From Chthoniobacter sp. (GTDB lineage: Bacteria; Verrucomicrobiota; Verrucomicrobiia; Chthoniobacterales; Chthoniobacteraceae), in contig JAQGOK010000036.1 in assembly GCA_028293645.1 (NCBI GenBank), positions 1 to 58,513 of the forward strand: 58,513 nt of DNA, read 5' to 3'. The first letter of the stretch is position 1, and every line of letters starts with the position of its first letter. Both the position numbers and the translations under genes were made by a program. Positions 49,478 to 57,484 of this stretch are shown here, piece after piece. A model generated the notes under the pieces. The model did no database searches, was not told the DNA's origin, and saw only the letters and a list, made by a program, of their open reading frames with translations.

Positions 49478-49659
49478 ACTTGGGGAAGTTTCTCGGCTTC
49501 AGGCTCGTTGCCATCCTTCGCCTTGCTGAACTCACGGATCGCCTGGCCCATTCCCTTGGCGAGCTCCGGAATGCGCTTCGCCCCGAACAGGACAACGACT
49601 GCTAACAAAATGATCAGCGATTGCGGACCAAACAGATTGGCGATGGTGGCGATATTCAT
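49474..49659 (-). CDS. tatA: TatA-family subunit, second tandem copy
   Basis: 61 aa. Membrane helix NLFGPQSLIILLAVVVLFG, then GAKRIPELAKGMGQAIREFSKAKDG and a short tail ending EKLPQV. The helix and hinge are close to the 49160 copy, so recent duplication is likely. Both ends overlap neighbours by ATGA. Confidence 0.92.
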   Translation of the reverse strand: MNIATIANLFGPQSLIILLAVVVLFGAKRIPELAKGMGQAIREFSKAKDGNEPEAEKLPQV

Positions 49660-49838
49660 ACGGGCGGGAGCTTTTCGGGATCTTCGTCTTTGCCGCGGCG
49701 GAACTCTTTGATTGCGGCACCGATGCCGCGCGCGGCTTCGGGCAGCTTTTTGCCGCCGAAGAAAAGGATGATCACCCCAATGATGATGAACGTATCCAGT
49801 CCGAAGAGATTGCCGAAGCTGGCGAGAATGGTGGCCAT
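49656..49838 (-). CDS. tatA: TatA-family subunit, first tandem copy
   Basis: 60 aa from the ATG at 49838; an in-frame upstream start exists at 49862. Helix FGLDTFIIIGVIILFFG, then GGKKLPEAARGIGAAIKEFRRGKDED and tail EKLPPV. It has GGKK where the other two have GAKK/GAKR. First in the trio. The 124 bp gap before the next gene upstream presumably contains the promoter. Confidence 0.9.
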   Translation of the reverse strand: MATILASFGNLFGLDTFIIIGVIILFFGGKKLPEAARGIGAAIKEFRRGKDEDPEKLPPV

Positions 49839-49962
49839 GGGGTGGTAGCAGTGCAGTAACACCAGCGGGTGCGAGTTGCAATCGGCTATTCGGTTGAGCC
49901 GGATCGCGGCGATTTCTTAGGGCTGCGCAAGGCTCCCATCGGGCTGCGTCCGCTGCGGGCGA

Positions 49963-50238
49963 TCACCGCATCTTCGCCGCCAGCCGCTTCGCAAGAGCTG
50001 CCCCCGCAGAAGCCAGCGCGCCTTTGGCCGCGATATATCCGCCGAGATCCACCGCGACGCCGACCTCTCGATCTGTAAACGAGTGCACCGCCTTCAGATT
50101 GCGCAGTTTCACTTCGACTCGTGCTTTGCAGGTGACGAGGTTTCCCCACTGCACAACGCCGAGTTCCTGTTCGCCGAGCGCCTTGCCCCCGAAACCTGGC
50201 CAGAACCAGGGCTCGAACGCCAATGTTCCCCTCGCCAC
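49963..50238 (-). CDS. Small protein of unknown function
   Basis: 91 aa from a GTG at 50238; the family is not recognised. Codon usage has the GC-rich third positions of its neighbours and the sequence is plausible for a folded protein (LAFEPWFWPGFGGKALGEQ, VKLRNLKAVHSFTDREVG, then VDLGGYIAAKGALASAGAALAK). The open frame continues upstream to an ATG at 50448, but that part overlaps the end of the YjbQ gene and looks non-coding. No coupling to neighbours is evident. Confidence 0.4.
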   Translation of the reverse strand: MARGTLAFEPWFWPGFGGKALGEQELGVVQWGNLVTCKARVEVKLRNLKAVHSFTDREVGVAVDLGGYIAAKGALASAGAALAKRLAAKMR

Positions 50239-50369
50239 TCGTCTGTTGGGCGCGTCGCTCGACTGCGGCGTTCTACGATAGCGGTGCGGGTTCTTCGAAG
50301 CGCGGATCGGACCCGTTGCTCGCCGAGCGGTGCCACCAGCATTACAGCATGCGCGATCCTCGCGTGGCT

Positions 50370-50798
50370 TCAGACACCAACAACGTTGACGACCAGCGTG
50401 CGCGTATGCGCGGCAGCGCGGTGTTCGAAAACGTAGATGCCCTGCCACGTCCCGAGCGTGAGCCGGCCGCGGGCAATCGGGATCACTTCGCTGGTGCGGG
50501 TGAGAACCATGCGCAGGTGTGAGGGCATGTCGTCCGGACCTTCGGCGGTGTGCACAAAGTAATCGGCGTTCTCGGGAACGAGTCGGTCGAAGAACGCGTG
50601 CAGATCCGTGCGTGCGGAGGGATCGGCGTTTTCGTAGATGATCAGGCTGGCGCTGGTGTGCTGGATGAAGACGGTCGCGGTGCCGGTCTGCACACCGCTG
50701 TCGCGCACTGCGCGCGCGACTTCATCGGTGATTTCATACGTGCCCTTCCCGCGCGTGCGGACAGTGAGGGTGGTCGATTCAGCTTTGAGTTCAGGCAT
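50370..50798 (-). CDS. YjbQ/UPF0047-family protein
   Basis: 142 aa. Conserved family blocks: VFIQHTSASLIIYENADPS, ADYFVHTAEGPDDMPSHLRMVL (three His positions), RGRLTLGTWQGIYVFEHR. This widespread family has a beta-barrel fold; weak thiamine-phosphate synthase activity has been reported for E. coli YjbQ, but the physiological role is unclear. Confidence 0.93.
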   Translation of the reverse strand: MPELKAESTTLTVRTRGKGTYEITDEVARAVRDSGVQTGTATVFIQHTSASLIIYENADPSARTDLHAFFDRLVPENADYFVHTAEGPDDMPSHLRMVLTRTSEVIPIARGRLTLGTWQGIYVFEHRAAAHTRTLVVNVVGV

Positions 50799-50855
50799 GG
50801 CGGATGAGTGAAAATCGTCGGATAGCGAGATGACACGCGCGCGAAAGGTTGCCGC

Positions 50856-51995
50856 TCAAAAGCCGGCATAAAGCGCTTCAACCAGGCGCAGCGACTTCGC
50901 ATTCGGCAGCACACCGGGCTCCATCTGGTTCATCACGTAAGCGAACGCGATCCGGTGCTCGGGGTCGGCAAAAGCCAGCGATCCGCCCGCGCCGGGATGG
51001 CCGAATGCGCAGAGCGATGGCCCGAACGTGGAGCGCAGCTTCCGACCATCCGCATCGAGCGGATCTTTCATGAACCCGGCGGAGAATGCGGTCGGCATGA
51101 GCAGCACCCGATCCGCCCCGTCGGCCAGCGTGGTGCTCATCGCATCGATCGTCGGCGGGGCGAGGACGGTCTGGCCGCTCAGAGCGCCGTCTTGCGCGAG
51201 CATGGCGTAGAATTTACCCAATGCGCGTGCGGTGCCCACGCCCCCAAACGCCGGGAACGAGCGGCTGCGCGCGTCGGGCGTGTTGAGCGATGCCACGCTG
51301 TGCAGGCCGCGCGGCGAGGCAAACGCGCGGGAGGTCAGCGAACCGGAGGTCATGAAGGCGGTGTAGAATGGATCGCCCTTGGGTGGCGCGCTTTTCGCCG
51401 GAAAAACCGGTGCCGCTTCCGACGCGAGTCCGGCCGGCATACCGACGAAAAACTCGAGCCCGAGCGGCTCGGCAAAGTGCGTGCGCCAGTATTCGCCCAA
51501 GGGGACGGCTGCAATTCGGCGCACCAGTTCATCGACCAGGAACCCGAAGGTGCGCGGATGATAGCCGTGCGCGCTACCGGGTTCCCATTGCGGGATTGCG
51601 GCGGCGAGCGCCGTCGCCACTGCTTGGTGGTCGAGCACGGAGACCTCGTGGGAAAGCGCCGGCAGTCCCGCCTGATGGGACATCACCTGAGCAATCGTGA
51701 TGCGTTCCTTTCCGCCTTGGGCAAAGTCCGGCCAGACCTCTGCTACCAATGTGGAAAGCGAAAGCCGCTGCGCCGCACACGCGTGCAGCAGGCAGGCGGC
51801 GGCGGGACCCTTCGTGGCGGACCAGACCAACACCAGGGTCTCAGCGGTCCACGGGATGGTCCGCTCCCGATCCTGCCAGCCTGCGGCAATCGAAAGCACT
51901 TCGCGACCTTCGGACCAAACGCTCAGCGATGCGCCGAGTTCCCCGAAGCTGTCGAAGTTCTCCTGGAATAAGGCGGTGACGCGTTCGAGATCCAT
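50856..51995 (-). CDS. Serine hydrolase of the beta-lactamase/EstB family
   Basis: 379 aa. The SxxK nucleophile is in LVWSATKGPAAACL (residues about 58-71). A Tyr in GYHPRTFGFLVDELVRRI takes the YxN place, and a C-terminal GHPGAGGSLAFAD corresponds to the KTG-like (H-x-G) motif. No signal peptide, so probably cytoplasmic. Class C-like enzymes without signal sequences are usually esterases or peptidases rather than beta-lactamases. Confidence 0.88.
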   Translation of the reverse strand: MDLERVTALFQENFDSFGELGASLSVWSEGREVLSIAAGWQDRERTIPWTAETLVLVWSATKGPAAACLLHACAAQRLSLSTLVAEVWPDFAQGGKERITIAQVMSHQAGLPALSHEVSVLDHQAVATALAAAIPQWEPGSAHGYHPRTFGFLVDELVRRIAAVPLGEYWRTHFAEPLGLEFFVGMPAGLASEAAPVFPAKSAPPKGDPFYTAFMTSGSLTSRAFASPRGLHSVASLNTPDARSRSFPAFGGVGTARALGKFYAMLAQDGALSGQTVLAPPTIDAMSTTLADGADRVLLMPTAFSAGFMKDPLDADGRKLRSTFGPSLCAFGHPGAGGSLAFADPEHRIAFAYVMNQMEPGVLPNAKSLRLVEALYAGF

Positions 51996-52025
51996 CCGCG
52001 CGTTAAGAACCGGGATCGCCCCCGT

Positions 52026-52748
52026 TCAACCGAGATACTGCTGCCACTCCGGCGGCAGCGGCGCGCGCTCGACTCCGTCGGCAATGCGCCCTTCAAACGT
52101 CGGTTCGAAGCTCGTGCTCGTGCCGTAAACCATGATCGTGTCAAGCGCGCCTTCCGCCCGCAACGCGTGCGCGACGCCCGCCGGGATCACCACGCCGGCG
52201 TTGTGCGGGCCGCGTTGATCGTCGCCTTCGATGATGAACCGCATGAGGCGACGCGGCAGACCGGCGCGTTCATCGACGAGCAACATCTCGATGTTCCCTT
52301 GCACAAAAAACATCGCGTCCCATTGCTCACGGTCGTACGGCCGGAGCGCGAAGTTTGCGGGTTCATCGACGAACAGCCGGCGGAACCATGCATCCGCGGT
52401 GGTGCCTTCCGGAATGTGCGGCGGATGAATGTGAAAGCCTTTTGCGGTGCCGGCGAACATCCGCGCGGTGGCCCACTGCTTCGGCCACATGCCGATCGCC
52501 GCGAGTGCGCCGTCGTCCTGGCGGGCAAATTCGCCGAAGAAGCCGCGATGTCTTTGCGGGAAGATGCGTCGGCCGAAAAGCTCGACGCCTGGAATCCACG
52601 CATCCGCCAGCTCTGCACGCTTCGCGATCAGCTCGCCCGCTTCCACTCCGCTCGTCGCGAGCCGCTCGGCGGGTGACTTCGAGGAATAGTCGCGCTGCGA
52701 AAGCTGCGTGCGGGCTTCAGGCTTCAGAGCGTGCCAGAGGTCGGACAT
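52026..52748 (-). CDS. Cupin-fold protein resembling dTDP-4-dehydrorhamnose 3,5-epimerase
   Basis: 240 aa from the ATG at 52748; the frame is open upstream through a repeat and is not trusted. ELADAWIPGVELFGRRIFPQRHRGFFGEFAR resembles the RmlC N-terminus, and AKGFHIHPPHIPEG plus AGVVIPAGVAHALRAEG match the cupin core with its His pair. RmlC-like but not clearly the epimerase; no other rhamnose genes are adjacent. It lies 30 bp from the hydrolase gene at 51995. Confidence 0.7.
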   Translation of the reverse strand: MSDLWHALKPEARTQLSQRDYSSKSPAERLATSGVEAGELIAKRAELADAWIPGVELFGRRIFPQRHRGFFGEFARQDDGALAAIGMWPKQWATARMFAGTAKGFHIHPPHIPEGTTADAWFRRLFVDEPANFALRPYDREQWDAMFFVQGNIEMLLVDERAGLPRRLMRFIIEGDDQRGPHNAGVVIPAGVAHALRAEGALDTIMVYGTSTSFEPTFEGRIADGVERAPLPPEWQQYLG

Positions 52749-52855
52749 GTGCGGCTGTTTACCGATGAACGGCACCTTCGTGCAAAGCAATCCGCGGGGA
52801 GGTCGGTAATCCGCGGGCAGATCGCTGCCGAAGCTGCGCGGCAGCTTTGGATTGA

Positions 52856-53012
52856 TGTCATCCTGAGCGAAGCGCAGTGCAGTCGAAGGACCTCGAATCT
52901 TTGTGGGCAGCGACGGCGCGGAGCGACAGGAAAGCGCCATTTGTTGCGCACCACTCGGGAGAACCTGAGAGGTCCTTCGACTGCGTCCGGCTCGCTTCGC
53001 TCAGGATGACAC
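52856..53012. repeat. Inverted repeat with GTCATCCTGAGCGAAGC arms
   Basis: Arms 52856-52894 and 52969-53012 are inverted copies, about 35 matching bases, with a 74 bp centre. The outer sequence TGTCATCCTGAGCGAAGC is a motif I recall as a dispersed non-coding repeat in many environmental bacterial genomes. It lies in the 291 bp gap between the DUF1552 and cupin genes, both on the - strand. Probably a non-autonomous MITE/REP-like element. It creates the false N-terminal extension of the cupin frame. Confidence 0.7.
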
Positions 53013-53039
53013 GATTGCGAGCGCCCCGTCAGCCCCGCG

Positions 53040-54443
53040 CTACGTCACGCCCTTGAACTCAGAATCGCCCAAACCCGCGAGCTCGCCGGTGCTGTCTGAA
53101 AAGTGCGGCACGGGCGTGCCCATGCGGTTCAGCATCCCGACATACAGATTCGTGAGCGGCGTGTTTTTCTCGTAAGCCACCGAGCGGCCGGTCGCGATCG
53201 TGCCGCCGCCGCGGCCGGCGAGGACGATCGGCAGGTTCCGCGGATTGTGCGCGTTGCCGTCGTGCATGCCGGCGCCGAAGAGCAGCATCGAGTTGTCGAG
53301 CAGGGTCCGCTCGCCTTCGCGGATCGCCTTCATCTTGTCCATCATGTAGGCGAACTGCTCGAGGTGCCATTGGTTGATCCGGCGGTATTGCTCAAGCTTC
53401 TCAGGCTTGCCTTCGTGATGCGAAGTCTGGTGATGGCCGCCGCTCACACCTTCGAGGAAGCTGAAGTTCCGGCCGCTCACCGCATTGCCGAACATGAACG
53501 TGCTGATGCGCGTCGTGTCGGTCCAAAACGAGAGCACCATCATGTCGAGCATCAGCCGCACATGCTCGGTGTGGTTGCCGCGCCGCTCGCTGACCCGCGC
53601 CGGATCCGCGTAGGCGTCCACGCGGTCGCCGAGTTCCTTGATCGCCTTTTCCGCGAGCGGATCGCTGCGCACGGTTTCGCTCTGACGCTTCGCGTCGAAC
53701 GCAATGCGCTGTTCGACGCTGCGCACGCTTTCCAGATATTCGTCGAGCTTCTGCCGATCATCCTTGCCGAGCTGACGCTGCAAGCGTTTCGCGTCCTCGA
53801 GCACGAGATCGATGACGCTGCGATCCTTCGCCGCTTCACCCGCACGGCCGGGCTCGTTCGAGCGAAAAAGCCGATCGAACGCCGCGCGCGGATTGATCTC
53901 CTTGGTGAGCGGCGTGGTCGGCGTGCTCCAGGAAATGTGCGCGCCGTAGAGTTGTGTGTAGCCGACGTTCGTATCGACGCCGGTGGCGGGCGATTCGACG
54001 CCGAGCTCGAGGGACGGCAGCCGCGTCATGTGCCCGATGCGCTTCGCCGCGAGCTGATCCATCGAGACCGCACCGCTGCGCAAGTCGCTGCCGGTCGTGC
54101 GGGTAATCGTCGTGCCGGTGAGGAAGCCGCCCGTCTTCACGTAGTGTCCATCGCCGGTGTCGCTGGCTGCATTCCACAGCTCGCGCATCACGAGAATGTC
54201 GTCCTTGTGTGCGGCGAGCGGCTCAAGAATGGGCGATAACTCGAACTCGCGGCCCGCGCCCTTCGGAGCCCATGCACCGGGGCAAACGCCGTTCGGCATG
54301 TAGAGCACCGCCATCCGCACCGGCGCAGCAGCCGCGTCCAGCGCCGCAGCGCGCAGTGGCCGCATGGCATCAAGCAACGGCAGGCAAAGTGTGGCGCCGA
54401 TGCCTTTCAGAACCGTGCGGCGGGAGATGGGTGTGGCTTTCAT
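53040..54443 (-). CDS. DUF1552 protein with twin-arginine-like signal
   Basis: 467 aa. The N-terminus SRRTVLKGIGATLCLPLLD (residues 7-25) is a Tat-like signal. The rest is the DUF1552 family common in Planctomycetes and Verrucomicrobia: MAVLYMPNGVCPGAWAP, GDGHYVKTGGFLTG, SMDQLAAKRIG, LGVESPATGVD, and SGGHHQTSHHEGKPEKLEQYRRIN. Such proteins are found next to DUF1592/DUF1588 cytochrome-like proteins, as here. The role is not established; secreted sulfatase-like/alkaline-phosphatase-like folds have been suggested. It lies 19 bp after the small ORF at 54463. Confidence 0.88.
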   Translation of the reverse strand: MKATPISRRTVLKGIGATLCLPLLDAMRPLRAAALDAAAAPVRMAVLYMPNGVCPGAWAPKGAGREFELSPILEPLAAHKDDILVMRELWNAASDTGDGHYVKTGGFLTGTTITRTTGSDLRSGAVSMDQLAAKRIGHMTRLPSLELGVESPATGVDTNVGYTQLYGAHISWSTPTTPLTKEINPRAAFDRLFRSNEPGRAGEAAKDRSVIDLVLEDAKRLQRQLGKDDRQKLDEYLESVRSVEQRIAFDAKRQSETVRSDPLAEKAIKELGDRVDAYADPARVSERRGNHTEHVRLMLDMMVLSFWTDTTRISTFMFGNAVSGRNFSFLEGVSGGHHQTSHHEGKPEKLEQYRRINQWHLEQFAYMMDKMKAIREGERTLLDNSMLLFGAGMHDGNAHNPRNLPIVLAGRGGGTIATGRSVAYEKNTPLTNLYVGMLNRMGTPVPHFSDSTGELAGLGDSEFKGVT

Positions 54444-54462
54444 GGCGATGAATTGAACGCAG

Positions 54463-54558
54463 TCATTTGGCCCAGCGACGAGCGATGAACAACGATAAGG
54501 CGAACGACACCCAGACGCCGATATCGATCAGCCACAGGAAAAGTCCTTCGGGGTTCAT
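54463..54558 (-). CDS. Tiny membrane protein (31 aa) coupled to the DUF1592/DUF1552 pair
   Basis: ATG at 54558 to TGA at 54463, 31 aa: NPEGLFLWLIDIG, a hydrophobic helix VWVSFALSLFIA, then RRWAK. The ATG overlaps the DUF1592 stop by ATGA and the stop lies 19 bp before the DUF1552 start. The position within a coupled operon and a clean single helix support coding. No family is recognised. A role as a membrane partner is inferred only. Confidence 0.6.
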   Translation of the reverse strand: MNPEGLFLWLIDIGVWVSFALSLFIARRWAK

Positions 54559-56411
54559 TGCTGTTGAGCGAGCGGTTCGGTCCCGCGGCGGTGCTGGAAA
54601 GCGTAGCTGCTGACGATTTCCCTGACGAGAGTTCCGACCTTGTAATCCGCACCCGCGAGTCGCTTCACCGTGAGGCGAACCATCGGCACGTCGTAGGATT
54701 CCAGCCCGCGGGCAAGCGCGTAGGCATACATTTTCTCGCTGACCGTGCGGGCAAACTCGTCTTTGCGTTTCAGGAGCAGCGCCTTCATTTCCGCCGGGCC
54801 GGTGAACTTTTCGCCGGTGACCATTTCGCCACTGGCATCAACGGGCAGCTCGGCCACAGTCGTGCGCCAGCGACCGATCGCGTCGAAGTTTTCGAGACCG
54901 AAGCCGAGCGGGTCCATGCGTTTGTGGCAACCGGCGCAGGACGCGTCGGCACGATGCTGTTCGAGCTGCTGGCGCAAGCTCAGACCGTTGCGCACTTTGT
55001 CCGAAGTCGGCAGGCTTTTGATCATCGCCGGCGGCGGTGGCGGTGGCGTGCCGAGGATTTCTTCGAGGACCCATTTGCCGCGGAGCACAGGGCTGGTCCG
55101 TCGCGGGTACGACGTCAGCGTCAGCACCGCGGCCATGGTCGCGACGCCTCCGCGGTTTCGATCCGTGAGCGCGACGCGTTGGAAGGCGTCGCCGGTGACG
55201 CCCGGCAGCCCATACAGCTTCGCGAGCGTCTCGTTCGCGAAGGTGTAATCGGCATCAAGCAGATGCAGCAGGCTCGCATCTTCCCGGAGCATGGCGTGGA
55301 AGAACTCGATCGGCTCGGCGAGCATTGCGTCGCGGACAGCCGGCGTGAACTCGGGGAACTTGCCCGGATCCGGCTGCGCCGAGGTCATCAGCTCGTGCAC
55401 GCGGAGCCATTGGCCGGCGAAGTTCTCGGCCAACGCGCGCGCTTTCGGATCCTGCAACATGCGGCTCGTCTGCGCTTCGAGCACGGCCGATTCGTGCAGC
55501 GTCCCTTCGCCAGCCAGACGAAAGAGTTCCGCGTCGGGCATCGTGGACCAGAGGAAATAGGATAACCGGCTCGCCAGCTCGAAGTCGTTGATCCGATGAG
55601 CCCCGGCGCCGCGCGGTTGCTCAATCCGAAAGAGGAAATGTGGCGAAACCAGAATCGCGCGTGCAGCGAGTCGGACCGCGTCTTCGAACGATTCACCCGT
55701 GGCGTCCGCCTGGGTGAAGAGCGTCAGCAGCGAGTCCACTTCGTTGGCTTCAACAGGCCGGCGAAAAGCACGCGTGGCAAGATCGGTGAGCGACTTGCGC
55801 GCTGCGTCTGCATTCGAAACGGCGTCGCTCGGCAGCGTTGTGAAGAGCCGTTCCGGCTTCGCTTCCGCGAGCATCTTCGCCCCGGCCGCGAGATACTTTT
55901 CGACCAGCACCGGCGGCACGAAAAGCGTCGCCGAGTTGTTGTCGAAACCGCCGCCACCACCGCCATCTGGCGGGAATTCATTCGCGGGCTGCGACTCGAT
56001 CCCGAGCAGATCGCGCACGGTGTTGTTGTATTCGAGCCTGCTCAGGCGATGCAGGAACGGCCGACCCGGATCGCGCGGCAGCACGGTCGGATCCGGATGA
56101 TTCAGCGTCTGATCGAGCCAGGCGATGAGACGCTCGCGCTCTGCAGGAGTGGGCTGCGGCTTGTCGTCCGGCGGCATTGCCTCGTCGCGCAATTCCACGA
56201 GCACTTTGTCCCACATCCCGGCGTGCTGGTAGATGTCGGCTGCGTCCTGGACCTCGTGCAGCTTCACCGCGGCTTTGGCCTTCTTCCCGCCGTGGCAGTC
56301 GAAGCAATACGTCTCCAAAATCGGCCGCACCTCTTTCTGGAAATCGATCGCGCCAACGCTCTGCAGGGCGAGGACGAAGATCGAAAGAGGGAAAAAGAGG
56401 CGCGGACGCAT
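54555..56411 (-). CDS. DUF1592/DUF1588-family protein with two CxxCH heme-type motifs
   Basis: 618 aa. Signal peptide residues about 1-21. Planctomycete-type cytochrome C domain with CFDCH (residues 36-40), then DUF1587 (LSRLEYNNTVRDLLGI), DUF1595/1592 (RAFRRPVEANEVDSLL, LASRLSYFLWSTMPD, ENFAGQWL, FANETLAKLYGL), DUF1588 with CAGCHKRMDPLGFGLENFD, and DUF1585 at the end (KMYAYALARGLESYDVP). Two heme-attachment motifs suggest a periplasmic c-type cytochrome. First gene of the coupled trio. Confidence 0.92.
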   Translation of the reverse strand: MRPRLFFPLSIFVLALQSVGAIDFQKEVRPILETYCFDCHGGKKAKAAVKLHEVQDAADIYQHAGMWDKVLVELRDEAMPPDDKPQPTPAERERLIAWLDQTLNHPDPTVLPRDPGRPFLHRLSRLEYNNTVRDLLGIESQPANEFPPDGGGGGGFDNNSATLFVPPVLVEKYLAAGAKMLAEAKPERLFTTLPSDAVSNADAARKSLTDLATRAFRRPVEANEVDSLLTLFTQADATGESFEDAVRLAARAILVSPHFLFRIEQPRGAGAHRINDFELASRLSYFLWSTMPDAELFRLAGEGTLHESAVLEAQTSRMLQDPKARALAENFAGQWLRVHELMTSAQPDPGKFPEFTPAVRDAMLAEPIEFFHAMLREDASLLHLLDADYTFANETLAKLYGLPGVTGDAFQRVALTDRNRGGVATMAAVLTLTSYPRRTSPVLRGKWVLEEILGTPPPPPPAMIKSLPTSDKVRNGLSLRQQLEQHRADASCAGCHKRMDPLGFGLENFDAIGRWRTTVAELPVDASGEMVTGEKFTGPAEMKALLLKRKDEFARTVSEKMYAYALARGLESYDVPMVRLTVKRLAGADYKVGTLVREIVSSYAFQHRRGTEPLAQQQ

Positions 56412-56470
56412 GGACGCTGGAGTGACCGCGCGCCGGACGCTTTCTTAGCTCCGGGAAGAGCGGCGAGAAA

Positions 56471-56489
56471 CGCCCGATTTAGACGGGCG
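56471..56489 (-). terminator. Possible terminator overlapping the amgK stop
   Basis: A 6 bp GC stem (CGCCCG/CGGGCG) with a 7 nt loop, followed on the - strand by TTTCT. It includes the stop codon of the kinase gene (56479-56481). The stem is short, so it is a weak candidate. Confidence 0.35.
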
Positions 56490-57438
56490 GCAAACGCCGC
56501 AGGAGGTCGCTCAACTTCTCGAGTCCGTCAATGCCGGCCACCACCTTGCGCAGGCTGCGCAGCGCGGTCGGGATGTAGCCGAGAAACTGCGTGCGACCGT
56601 CGCCGTGGCCGAGCTTGCCATAGGCGCCCAGTGCCTGCATGAGCCGTTGCATTGCGCAGAGCTGATAGACGGCGCGAAAGTCGGCGGTTTCGTGCTGCCC
56701 GGGTCCGCGCAATCCCGAGATGTAGTGCGAGAGCAATTCTTCGCGCTCCGCGGAAGTGAGCGTCACGTACGGGTCATACAGCAACGACGCGAGATCGTAG
56801 TGCGCAATCCCCGGTCGCAGGCCCTGGAAGTCGATCAGGCAGACTTCGCCGTTGCGGACGATCACGTTCTGACTTTGAAAATCCCGATGGACGAGGCAGC
56901 GAGGCAAGTCCGCGAGTTCGTCGGCGATCGCCTGCAAGCGCGGGCGGTCGCACGCATCCGCGATTTGCACCGCGCTCAATCCGAAGTGCCGGCCCAGGCA
57001 GTGCTCGATGAAATAATCCTGCTCCCAGCAATAAAGCGGGGCATCGAAGACCGGCTGCATTTTCAACTCCGGGACTTCGCCCGCGAGATGCGCACGCGTG
57101 TGCAGCGTCAGCGCTTCATCAAGGGTCCGCTGGTAAAGTGCACGGCGCACACGCCAGAGATCGTCGCGGTAGCTCCAGAGGTCTGTTTCGCCCGCGTCCT
57201 CCATGAGGATCAAACCTTCCACTTCGTCATGAAAATGAATCGCCGGAACGCGAACGCCGACACCGAGGAGAAAGCGCGCGATCGCCACGTACTGCGCATT
57301 TTCGGGACGATCCTCGCCGTAGCGGACGAGGATGAGCGATTCGCCGCCGGCGGTCAGGCGCCAGAATTTGCGACCGGACCCGCCCTTTTCAATCGGGACG
57401 ACGGCGACTGCGGAAGCGGCGGCGGTGGACGGAAGCAT
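56479..57438 (-). CDS. amgK: AmgK-like sugar kinase (aminoglycoside phosphotransferase fold)
   Basis: 319 aa from the ATG at 57438. Motifs: GGSGRKFWRL, ILMEDAGETDLW, CLVHRDFQSQNVIV (catalytic HxDxxxxN), CLIDFQGLRPGIAHYDLASLLYDPY (the DFQ metal site). These blocks match AmgK, which phosphorylates MurNAc and GlcNAc at C1. The neighbouring nucleotidyltransferase at 57485-58423 is the usual partner MurU, so the pair is likely an anabolic recycling route to UDP-MurNAc bypassing MurA/MurB. The upstream frame to 57525 overlaps that partner. Confidence 0.82.
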   Translation of the reverse strand: MLPSTAAASAVAVVPIEKGGSGRKFWRLTAGGESLILVRYGEDRPENAQYVAIARFLLGVGVRVPAIHFHDEVEGLILMEDAGETDLWSYRDDLWRVRRALYQRTLDEALTLHTRAHLAGEVPELKMQPVFDAPLYCWEQDYFIEHCLGRHFGLSAVQIADACDRPRLQAIADELADLPRCLVHRDFQSQNVIVRNGEVCLIDFQGLRPGIAHYDLASLLYDPYVTLTSAEREELLSHYISGLRGPGQHETADFRAVYQLCAMQRLMQALGAYGKLGHGDGRTQFLGYIPTALRSLRKVVAGIDGLEKLSDLLRRLPPV

Positions 57439-57484
57439 GGCAGAGATTCGGGAACTCAGAGCAGCGTGACGGAGGCGCCGCGGG

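Noticed and set aside
50239-50369. Possible tRNA or small RNA in the gap after the YjbQ gene
   Set aside because: No cloverleaf or conserved T-loop sequence was found on either strand.
52749-52940. Longer N-terminus for the cupin protein
   Set aside because: The extra frame is derived from the inverted repeat at 52856-53012 and does not resemble the family.
55596-56642. + strand open frame of 348 codons
   Set aside because: Antisense to the DUF1592 gene, with shadow composition.
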